Shown here in pieces: positions 1 through 6,505 of a stretch of 6,712 nt of DNA (position 1 is the stretch's first letter; the number at the start of each line of letters is the position of its first letter). Under the pieces are notes generated by a model that was not told where the DNA came from, ran no database searches, and worked only from the letters and a program-made list of their open reading frames with translations. Source of the DNA: Methanobacteriota archaeon (GTDB lineage Archaea; Hydrothermarchaeota; Hydrothermarchaeia; Hydrothermarchaeales; JAADFM01); the NCBI GenBank assembly GCA_013152845.1, contig JAADFM010000111.1, forward strand, positions 1-6,712, in the 5' to 3' direction. Made by a program: the position numbers and the translations under genes.

Positions 1-1
1 C

Positions 2-1105
2 ATGAAGGCGAGCACCATCCTCTTCCTCTCCAACACGGCCATCATGATGTCCGCCATATTCATCCCTGTCTTTGCCCAGGGCATCGGGGCGGACACCGCC
101 GAGATAGGTGTTATCGGCTTCGTCTACGGGGCGTCCATCTTCCTCTCCTCCTACCTCTTCGGCAGGGCCTCGGACATCCGGGGGCGCCGGGGCTTCCTGC
201 GGGCCGGCCTCCTCCTCACCGCCCTGGCCTTCCTCTTCCAGAGCCTGGCCGGCAGCCCCCTCGAGCTGGCCCTCATCAGGGCATTCGCCGGTTTCTGCAT
301 AGGGATATACACCGCACCCCTCATCGCCTATGCCTTCGAGGCCGGGGGCAGGCTGGGCACCTTCAGCTCCTACGGTTCCCTGGGCTGGGCCCTGGGGAGC
401 ATACTGGGCGGGGTCATCGCCCAGCTGGGGGAAGGCTACTGGGCAGGCGACCCCCTGGCACCCTACCTGGGTGTCTTCATCCTCAGCGGCCTCCTGTACC
501 TCGTATCCTTCTCCATATCCACCTCCCTGCCCGAGGTGGAGATGCGTCCTGTCACGACCCCACTCTTCCCCAGGGAGCTCCTCGGGCGCAACCTCCACAT
601 CTACGTCCCCCTGCTCCTGCGGGTCACCGGGGCCTTTTCCATCTGGATCATCTTCCCCCTCTTCCTGATGGAGCTGGGGGCCAGCAAGATGTGGATAGGC
701 ATCATATACTTCGCCAATGCGGGCACCCAGTTCTTCGTGATGCGCAGGCTCGACTTCGCCAACGCCACCCGCCTCTATGCCGGGGGCCTCCTCTTCTCGG
801 CGGTGGTCTTCTTCGCCTACACGCTCCCCGGGACCTTCCTGTACATCATCCCCCTCCAGTTCCTCCTGGCCCTCACCTGGTCGTGGATGTACGTGGGAGG
901 GCTGCGCTACCTGACAGAGAACAACGAGGAGAAGGCGGCATCCATCGGGTTGATGAACTCCATGATGAGCATCTCCATGGGTGTGGGTCCCCTCCTGGGA
1001 GGTTTCATCGCCGGGGGGTTCGGCTTCCATGGGGTCATGTACTTCGCATCGGGCCTGTCCCTCCTGGGCCTCCTCATATTCCTCGCCACCAGACCGCGGG
1101 CCTAG
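2..1105 (+). CDS. MFS family transporter, 12 predicted membrane segments
   Basis: This is a polytopic inner-membrane protein of 367 residues whose hydrophobicity fits 12 transmembrane helices: six up to about residue 174, a polar loop at about 175-198, then six more to residue 363. The loop after TM2 carries a good MFS motif A, GRASDIRGRR at residues 54-63, the family signature (GxxxDrxGRr) that gates conformational change. Length is near the usual 380-400 for the superfamily. The substrate cannot be inferred; sugar, drug or metabolite exporters are all possible. The start codon lies at the second base of the window, so an upstream start cannot be excluded, although TM1 beginning about five residues in is normal for MFS proteins. 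Its TAG stop shares the palindromic CTAG at 1102-1105 with the stop of the converging nnr gene. No frameshift is seen. The family call is firm and the substrate unknown. Confidence 0.9.
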   Translation: MKASTILFLSNTAIMMSAIFIPVFAQGIGADTAEIGVIGFVYGASIFLSSYLFGRASDIRGRRGFLRAGLLLTALAFLFQSLAGSPLELALIRAFAGFCIGIYTAPLIAYAFEAGGRLGTFSSYGSLGWALGSILGGVIAQLGEGYWAGDPLAPYLGVFILSGLLYLVSFSISTSLPEVEMRPVTTPLFPRELLGRNLHIYVPLLLRVTGAFSIWIIFPLFLMELGASKMWIGIIYFANAGTQFFVMRRLDFANATRLYAGGLLFSAVVFFAYTLPGTFLYIIPLQFLLALTWSWMYVGGLRYLTENNEEKAASIGLMNSMMSISMGVGPLLGGFIAGGFGFHGVMYFASGLSLLGLLIFLATRPRA

Positions 1106-2571
1106 AAGTCCATGACGTCCTTCAGGGTATAGGGCAGCTCTTCCACGAGGTCGCCGGCCGAGAAGGCGTAGCCCTTCACCTGGTAGAGCTCGTCCCCGGC
1201 CGCACCGCAGAGGAAGGCGGCACAGCAGGCGGCGTGGAAGCTGTCCATGCCCTGGGCGATGAACCCGGCTGTGACCCCGGCCAGGACGTCCCCGGTGCCC
1301 CCGACGGTCATGCCCGGGTTCCCGGTGGCGTTGAGCCTCACCTCACCGCCCCCGGCGATGATGTCCACCGGGCCTTTGAGGAGAATGACCGTCGAGAGGG
1401 CCTCTGAGGTGTTGAGGACCATCTCCCTGCGGGCCTCTGCCTCGGCGGGCAGCTTCTTGTCCGTCAGTTCCTGGAACTCCCGGGAATGGGGGGTGATGAC
1501 GGCGTCCATCTTCTTCAGGATATCGAGCCTGCCCTTGAGGGCCTTTATGGCATCGGCGTCGATGACCACGGGTCTGTCCATCCTCTCCAGGAGCTTGGCC
1601 ACCCCGGCATCGGACTTCCTGTCCCGGCCCATGCCCGGGCCGATGACCACCGCATGGCACAGGGCGGCCAGGTCCAGGATGGCCTGGGCATCCTTCCTTC
1701 CGGCGAGGTCCTTTGGATATTTCCGGACGATGAGGTCAGGGGAGATGGACCTTGCGGCATCGAAGTTGGACTCAGGGGTCATGAGGTAGACCAGGTCGGC
1801 ACCCGACCTGAGGGCGGCCAGGGCGGCCAGGACCGGGGCACCCAGGTACTCCTCGCTGCCACCGATGACCAGCACCCTGCCGTGGTCCCCCTTGTGGGAG
1901 TCCGCCTTCCTCCTGCCGAGGTTCACGATGAGGTCCCCGGGCCCCACGTGGCTCTCCGCCTCCGGGGGGATGCCGATGTCCTTCACCACCGTATCATATC
2001 CCTCGAGGCCCTTCTTCATCCTGTGGAAGGTGACCACCAGGTCGGCGTCGACGCACCCGTGGTCCTCCCCGGTATCGGCGTCCAGGCCGGTGGGGACGTC
2101 CACCGAGAGTTTGAAGGCGTCCCGGCGGTTTATCTCATAGACCAGGGACTTCACGGGCTCCCGGAGGGTCCCGGTGATGCCGGTGCCCAGGAGGGCGTCC
2201 ACGATGACATCGGCCTCGAGTCCCGGCACCTTCCCTGTCTCATAACGGTCTATCTCAACCTCACCCTTGATGCGCCTGAAGTTCTCCCCGGCCTCCGGGG
2301 TCTTGATGTCCTCTTCCGCCCCCACCAGGAGGACCCGGACCCCGGCACCCGCCTCGTGGAGATGCCTGGCGACGACGAACCCGTCCCCACCGTTGTTCCC
2401 GGTGCCGCAGACCACCAGGAAACTGGTCTCCCCCAGCTCGAAGCGCTCTTTGAGGACCTCGAAGACGGCCCTGCCCGCGTTTTCCATGAGCTCGGCCCTG
2501 GGCACACCGAAATACTCGGAGTTGATGTCCACGGCCCGCATCTTCTTGGAGGTGATATATTTTTTAACCAT
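1102..2571 (-). CDS. nnr: Bifunctional NAD(P)H-hydrate epimerase / ADP-dependent NAD(P)H-hydrate dehydratase
   Basis: This 489-residue cytosolic enzyme repairs NAD(P)HX, the hydrated and inactive form of NADH and NADPH. The N-terminal NnrE half (YjeF_N, about 1-215) interconverts the R and S epimers; it shows GTGNNGGDG (56-64), DALLGTG (125-131) and SVDVPTGLDADTG (156-168). The C-terminal NnrD half (ribokinase-like, about 225-489) dehydrates S-NAD(P)HX at the expense of ADP; it shows KGDHGRVLVIGGS (227-239), GPGMGRD (311-317), VIDADA (336-341), TPHSREF (360-366) and NPGMTVGGTGDVLAG (418-432), in which Asp428 is the expected catalytic residue. Length and domain order match the usual prokaryotic fusion (about 500 residues). 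The chosen ATG gives an N-terminus, ITSKKMRAVD, that fits the family's usual opening. No Shine-Dalgarno is seen before it, consistent with a leaderless or very short leader transcript. It is divergent from tgtA and convergent with the MFS gene. Nothing is missing or truncated. Confidence 0.95.
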   Translation of the reverse strand: MVKKYITSKKMRAVDINSEYFGVPRAELMENAGRAVFEVLKERFELGETSFLVVCGTGNNGGDGFVVARHLHEAGAGVRVLLVGAEEDIKTPEAGENFRRIKGEVEIDRYETGKVPGLEADVIVDALLGTGITGTLREPVKSLVYEINRRDAFKLSVDVPTGLDADTGEDHGCVDADLVVTFHRMKKGLEGYDTVVKDIGIPPEAESHVGPGDLIVNLGRRKADSHKGDHGRVLVIGGSEEYLGAPVLAALAALRSGADLVYLMTPESNFDAARSISPDLIVRKYPKDLAGRKDAQAILDLAALCHAVVIGPGMGRDRKSDAGVAKLLERMDRPVVIDADAIKALKGRLDILKKMDAVITPHSREFQELTDKKLPAEAEARREMVLNTSEALSTVILLKGPVDIIAGGGEVRLNATGNPGMTVGGTGDVLAGVTAGFIAQGMDSFHAACCAAFLCGAAGDELYQVKGYAFSAGDLVEELPYTLKDVMDF

Positions 2572-2618
2572 CCCGATTGATACATAACCCTTTAAGAGAA
2601 GATAAACCTTGTGATACC
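2572..2618. promoter_or_regulatory. Divergent nnr/tgtA promoter spacer with TATA-like boxes
   Basis: This 47-bp spacer is AT-rich against a G+C-rich background. The near-palindromic CTTTAAG at 2590-2596 is centred about 26 bp before the tgtA ATG (2619) and about 22 bp before the nnr ATG (2571). A second candidate for nnr is TTTATC on the minus strand (2606-2601), centred about 32 bp from its ATG. Archaeal TATA boxes lie about 25 bp upstream of transcription start, so these spacings predict leaderless or near-leaderless mRNAs. This agrees with the lack of Shine-Dalgarno motifs before either gene. The boxes are seen; their use as promoters is inferred. Confidence 0.5.
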
Positions 2619-4542
2619 ATGTTCGAGCTCAAGTTCAGGGACGCAGCGGGCAGGGCAGGGATATTCCACGTCAGGGACAGGACTCCAGACCCCGGCCGTC
2701 CTGCCGGTGGTGAACCCCAGGGCCCAGGATATACCCCTTCCGGAAATCAGGGAAATGGGCTTTGAGGGTGTGATTACCAACTCCTATATCATCTGGAAGG
2801 ACAGCGGGCTTAGGGAGTCCGTCCTGGCGGCGGGCATCCACCGCCACCTGGGGTTTGACGGGGTTGTGATGACGGACTCGGGTTCCTTCCAGCTCTACAA
2901 GTACGGTGACGTGGAGGTGGCGCCGGAGGAAATCATCGCCTTCCAGGGGGAAATCGGCAGCGATATAGGCGTCATCCTGGACATCCCCACCCCCCCGGAC
3001 GTCGGCAGGAGGAATGCCGAGTCCGATTTGAAGGAGACCATCAGGCGGGCCGGGGAGGCCACCCGCCCCGGGGACATGCTCCTTGCAGGGACGGTCCAGG
3101 GCTCGACCCACTGGGACCTGAGGGAGGAGGGCGGGAAGGCCATGGGTGCCCTGGATTTCGACCTCCACCCCATCGGCGGTGTGGTCCCCCTCATGGAGAA
3201 CTACCGGTTCGCAGACCTGGCCAGGGTGATTCTCCATGCCAGGAGGTTCCTGCCCCCCGAGCGCCCGGTGCACCTCTTCGGCTGCGGCCACCCCATGGTC
3301 TTCGCCCTGGCAGTCGCGCTGGGCTGCGACCTCTTCGACTCGGCGGCCTATGCCCTCTATGCCAGGGACGGCCGCTACATCACCCCCGGGGGGACCTTCC
3401 ACCTGGAGACCATGGCGGAGTTTCCCTGCTCCTGTCCGGTATGCTCGGGGTACACACCCCAGGAGCTCCTGGCCGCAGATAGGGCGGAGCGGGTCCGCCA
3501 GCTGGCCAGACACAACCTCCACGCCACCCTGGAGGAGATGAAGAGGGTGAAAAACGCCATGGCCGGGGGCGCCCTCTGGGAGCTGGTCCAGGAGCGGGCT
3601 GCGGCCCACCCCGCCCTCCTGGAGGGCCTGAAGGCGGCCCTGGGTTTCAATCTGGAGGCCGGCGACCCGGTATCGAAGCAGAGCGCCTTCTTCTATACCG
3701 GCCCGTGGTCCCTCAAAAGACCCGAGGTCCGGCGCCACCTTGAGCGCCTGGCCCGGATAGAGGAGCGGGCCCGGGCCCTGGTCATCCTGCCCGATGCCGG
3801 AAAACCCTACTCGAGGCATTACGGCACCTTCAGCAACAGGGACTACCACATCTGTGTGCTCTCCCCGGTCTTCGGGATGGTGCCAACCGAAATCGACGAC
3901 ATCTATCCCCTGAGCCAGCACGTGGCACCGGGTGAGCCGGACAGGGAGCAGAGGGAGTTCATGAAGGCCGCATCAGAGGAATATTCCCGGGGGTTCCACC
4001 GCGTATTCGTCCATGAGTCCCTGGCCTGGCTCGGCCTGGGGGACGAGGTCATAAGGGACATCAGGGGTACGGGGAAGGGCGACGAGCTCATGAAACTGAG
4101 GGCCATGGCTGATTACCAGTTCGGGCAGGGGGCTGGCAGGCTCCTCTTCCCGGAGGGGACCCGGGTGGAACGGGCCAGGACCGGCAAGATAAGGAGGGTG
4201 TACCTGGAGGGAGAGTATATCTTCACCTCCAGGGCCTCGGACGGGATGCTGGTGCCAACCATGGCAGGGGCCCGCCGTATGCTCCTCCTGCCCTGGCCCG
4301 GGAACCGGGTGGTGGTCTCCGACCAGGAGGCCGCCGGCTACGTGAGGGAGGGCAGGAGCGTCTTCGCAGGGTTTGTCACAGACTGCGACCCGCAGCTGCG
4401 GCCCTACCAGGAGGTGGTGGTGGTCGACGGGGATGACAACCTCCTGGCCACCGGCAGGAACCTGCTTTCAGGTCCCGAGATGCTGCGCTTCAAGAGGGGT
4501 GTTGCGGTGAAGACGAGGCACGGGGCAGTCAACTTGAGATGA
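2619..4542 (+). CDS. tgtA: Archaeosine tRNA-guanine transglycosylase, frame broken near the 5' end
   Basis: TgtA exchanges guanine-15 in the D-loop of archaeal tRNAs for preQ0, the first tRNA-borne step of archaeosine synthesis. The TIM-barrel catalytic domain shows TPAVLPVVNP, the TDSGSFQ motif (Asp codon 2875-2877), DIPTPPD, HPIGGVVPL, HLFGCGHP and FDSAAYALYA, whose Asp (codon 3337-3339) corresponds to the known nucleophile. Zinc ligands follow as CSCPVC with a downstream His in ARHNL. A middle region contains KPYS (3802-3813) and SPVFGMVPTE, and a PUA RNA-binding domain ends the protein. Corrected length is about 640 residues, longer than the roughly 580-residue Pyrococcus enzyme because of a larger middle region. 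The start at 2619 opens MFELKFRDAAGRAG, the expected TgtA N-terminus, but in a different frame from the remainder; homology switches frame between about 2660 and 2690. An uninterrupted frame from GTG 2611 exists but encodes an unrelated Ser-rich N-terminus. The last 14 bp overlap the converging exporter gene. Confidence 0.93.
2655..2690 (+). other. Frameshift zone in tgtA
   Basis: Upstream of this zone the conserved N-terminus is encoded in the frame of ATG 2619; downstream, LQTPAVLPVVNP is encoded one base further on. The upstream frame then runs to TGA at 2763-2765. Restoring continuity needs one base removed, or two added, roughly between 2670 and 2682. Two added bases would give the spacing closest to the Pyrococcus protein as I remember it, so I cannot decide which. 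No long homopolymer lies here; the runs are only GGG and CCCC. Confidence 0.85.
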
Positions 4543-5041
4543 GACCGGCATGGAAAACACCCATGGTGGCGGCCAGGACGACCGCCCCTGCGAGGATGAC
4601 CCCCACAACGATGGCCGGGAAGGAGTATCGAAACCTGATGTCAAACACATAGGCTGCGGCCACCCCGGTCCAGGCCCCGGTGACGGGAAGGGGCACCGCC
4701 ACAAAGGGGATGAGGCCCAGGGCACCGTATTTCTCTATCTTCTCCCCGGTCCTTCGGCGGGTGCGGGCAAAGAGCCACCGGAAAAAGGCATCGAAGACGC
4801 TGAACCTGCGGAGCCACTTCTCCACCCTTTCCAGAAATAGCAGTAGGGGTGGAACCGGGATGAGGTTTCCAAGGACCGAGAGGGCGTAGGCCTCGGGAAC
4901 GGGCATCCCGTAGACCTTCAGGGCCAGGGGCAGGGCGCCCCGGAGCTCGGAGATGGGCAGCATGGCGATGAAGACGACGATGAACTGGGGCGGGAGCCCG
5001 TTCAGGAAATCCACGATGGCCTTCTCTATCATCTCGAACAC
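4529..5041 (-). CDS. Small multidrug export-like membrane protein (Sm_multidrug_ex, COG2426)
   Basis: This 170-residue integral membrane protein matches the family annotated as putative small multidrug export protein (Pfam Sm_multidrug_ex). The diagnostic motifs are PISELRGALP (29-38) and the hydrophobic VPLPVTGAWTGVAAA (116-130). These suggest half-membrane hairpins like those of DedA-type proteins; the two families look alike but are distinct. Hydrophobic stretches lie at about 18-40, 47-70, 106-131 and 141-163, separated by a basic loop at about 75-105 (RTRRR). The transport function in the family name is poorly established, so the real substrate is unknown. The longest frame starts at GTG 5041; an ATG at 5032 (residue 4) is an alternative and would suit a leaderless transcript from the TATA-like box centred near 5055. 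Its stop overlaps the end of tgtA by 14 bp in the convergent direction. Confidence 0.85.
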   Translation of the reverse strand: MFEMIEKAIVDFLNGLPPQFIVVFIAMLPISELRGALPLALKVYGMPVPEAYALSVLGNLIPVPPLLLFLERVEKWLRRFSVFDAFFRWLFARTRRRTGEKIEKYGALGLIPFVAVPLPVTGAWTGVAAAYVFDIRFRYSFPAIVVGVILAGAVVLAATMGVFHAGLISS

Positions 5042-5084
5042 AACACCAAACTTTAATATATGCAGGAATGGACAGGAGGGATAT
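5042..5084. promoter_or_regulatory. Divergent promoter spacer with TATA-like box and strong RBS
   Basis: The spacer between the exporter gene and the propeller gene is AT-rich. On the plus strand CACCAAA (5044-5050) followed by CTTTAATATA (5051-5060) resembles a BRE plus TATA box. AGGAGG at 5074-5079, five bases before ATG 5085, is a strong Shine-Dalgarno and sets that start. The TATA-to-ATG distance (about 29 bp) would place transcription start almost at the ATG and exclude the Shine-Dalgarno from the mRNA. Thus either the box serves the minus-strand gene, where its distance to ATG 5032 is about 23 bp, or the plus-strand promoter lies further upstream inside that gene. Confidence 0.5.
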
Positions 5085-6504
5085 ATGAATAAATCGGTGT
5101 GGGCGCGTGTCGTTTTGCTGCTGCTGATAGGGTTACCCGGAACCGTTGGCGCCGAACCCCAGGCCCAGGTCGGGTGGTCCTACACCACCGGGGGGTCGGT
5201 TGTGGGGGTCGCTGTGTCCTCGGACGGGAGCTTCACCGCGGCATGCTCCCAGGACGGCTATGTCTACGGGTTCCACAAGAACGGCACCCTCTGGTGGAAG
5301 ACGCAGCTGGATTCCCTGCCCCAGGCCTTGGCCGCCTCCTCGTGGGGCGACCGCATCCTGGCAGGCGACGATTCCCGCATCTATCTCCTGAACATGACCG
5401 GGCAACTCCTCTGGAAGAGGGATGTCCTGAACACCAACGACGTGGCCGCAAGCCCTGACGGGAGCTTCCTTGTGGCAGGGACGTCCGACGGTTTCGTCAG
5501 GGCCTATGATGCCGCCGGCAGCCTGGCGTGGAGCTACAAGACCCCCTATGCGGTCCAGGCGGTGGGGGTCTCAGAAGACGGCAGCCGCGTAGCCGCCGGG
5601 ACGTCCGACGGCATGGTCTACCTCCTGGACCAGGGCGGGGCCGTGATGTGGAGCTTTGATATAGGGAGGTTCATCAACGACATCGCAGTGGCCGGGGAAT
5701 CGGTGCTGGTGGCCACCGAGCGCAACCGCATCTTCTACCTGAGGGACGGCGCCCAGGAGAGGAGCGATTACTACCCGTCCGACCCCCTGGCCCTGGGCCC
5801 CGGATGGGGCCTACCTGGCCATAGGCCTCACCGACGGCACGGTCTACTCCTACCAGCTGGGCTACAAGAAGCTGTGGGAGCTTGACGCAGGCGGGACCGC
5901 CCATGCGGTTGACATCTCTGACGGGGGCGAGTACCTGGCCGCAGGCGCTGGGGACCTGGTGAGAGTGCTCACACCCCCGGACACGACCCCGCCGGTGATA
6001 ACCATCGTCTCGCCCGAGCACGGGGCGGTGGTCACGGGTTCTGTCACCATCGATGCCAGTTTCGACGAGCCCATCTCCCGGGTGGAGCTGGAAATCGACG
6101 GCGAGTTCGCCGGCGGCTCCCTGCCCCGCCAGTGGACCACCTCGGCCTACCCCGAGGGGAGGCACACCATCCTGATAAGGGCCACCGACAAATCCGGCAA
6201 CACAGCGGAGAAGACCATCGAGGTCGTGGTGAGCCGTGCCCCGCTCTCCAACGCCAGCTCCACCCCCGAACCTTCCCCCTCCGCACCGCAGGCGGTGGAA
6301 GGTGAGGAGGCCCCACCCGCCAATCTAACGGCCGGTACCGGGGAGGAGCCTGCTCCAACGTCCCCGGCCTTTATCCCGGACGTGCCCAGGAGGAGTCCCC
6401 TCAAGACGGTGGCCATACTCCTGGTACTCATCCTCGCCTTCGCCCTGGCCTATCTCTCAACCACCCGCAGGCGGGAGAGGCGCTACCAGTGGAAGGGCAA
6501 GTAG
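5085..6504 (+). CDS. Secreted, membrane-anchored beta-propeller/Ig-like surface protein, interrupted by a frameshift
   Basis: With one base removed near 5795-5801 this reads as a 472-residue surface protein. Residues 1-23 are a Sec signal peptide (MNKS, hydrophobic LLLLIGLPG, probable cut after VGA). Residues about 29-295 form seven WD40/PQQ-like blades of roughly 40 residues, with recurring W-S/K strands and DGSF, AGTSDG and SDGxVY turns. Residues about 297-383 form an Ig-like beta-sandwich of the type common in bacterial and archaeal surface proteins (TTPPVITIVSPEHGAVV opening, ATDKSGNTAEKTIEV end). A Pro/Ser/Thr/Glu-rich linker (384-438) leads to one transmembrane helix (441-458) and a basic tail (RRRERR). 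Four N-glycosylation sequons lie outside the membrane (N66, N103, N389, N413). The ligand is unknown; a sensory, adhesive or scaffold role outside the cell is an inference. Uncorrected, the first frame stops at 5885 after about 237 correct residues, and the second resumes with blade 6 onward. The start is chosen by AGGAGG and the signal peptide. Confidence 0.82.
5478..5611 (+). repeat. Blade-to-blade DNA repeat (14 bp, one blade apart)
   Basis: GGGACGTCCGACGG occurs at 5478-5491 and again at 5598-5611, exactly 120 bp (40 codons) apart, encoding the AGTSDG turn of blades 3 and 4. A second pair, GACGGGAGCTTC at 5223-5234 and 5457-5468, encodes DGSF in blades 1 and 3. These are remnants of internal blade duplication or constrained codon choice, not a mobile repeat. 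Confidence 0.7.
5790..5810 (+). other. Frameshift site in blade 6 of the propeller gene
   Basis: The sequence CTGGCCCTGGGCCCCGGATGG reads L-A-L-G-P-G-W in the upstream frame. Removing one G from 5795-5797 gives L-A-L-A-P-D-G, and removing one C from 5798-5801 gives L-A-L-G-P-D-G; either restores the blade consensus and joins directly to AYLAIGLTDGTVYSY. The upstream frame ends at TGA 5883-5885. The downstream frame is closed on its 5' side by TGA at 5740-5742, so the change must lie between those stops. Confidence 0.9.
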
Positions 6505-6505
6505 C

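Noticed and set aside
1486..2580. A long open frame on the plus strand antisense to nnr (about 364 codons).
   Set aside because: The product is low-complexity, His/Gly/Asp/Pro-rich, with no family motif, and lies wholly opposite a highly conserved enzyme. Such frames are expected in G+C-rich DNA.
2611..2660. GTG 2611 as the real tgtA start, giving one uninterrupted frame.
   Set aside because: It encodes a Ser-rich peptide unlike any TgtA, while ATG 2619 in another frame gives the conserved N-terminus and is better placed relative to the TATA-like box.
2671..3921. A long open frame on the minus strand antisense to tgtA (about 416 codons).
   Set aside because: It has no recognisable domain and a shadow-like composition, while the opposite strand carries unmistakable TgtA catalytic and zinc motifs.
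4953..5084. Starting the propeller protein at upstream ATGs from 4953.
   Set aside because: This would run through the start of the divergent exporter gene and put about 44 residues before the signal peptide; ATG 5085 has AGGAGG five bases upstream.
5478..5611. The 120-bp spaced repeats as a CRISPR-like or mobile repeat.
   Set aside because: Only two short copies exist, they are in frame, and they coincide with propeller blade turns.
5959..6504. A separate gene for the Ig-like and membrane-anchor part, starting at GTG 5959.
   Set aside because: Blade 6 and blade 7 sequence is readable in this frame back to about 5798, it has no signal peptide or RBS of its own, and it joins perfectly to the upstream propeller.
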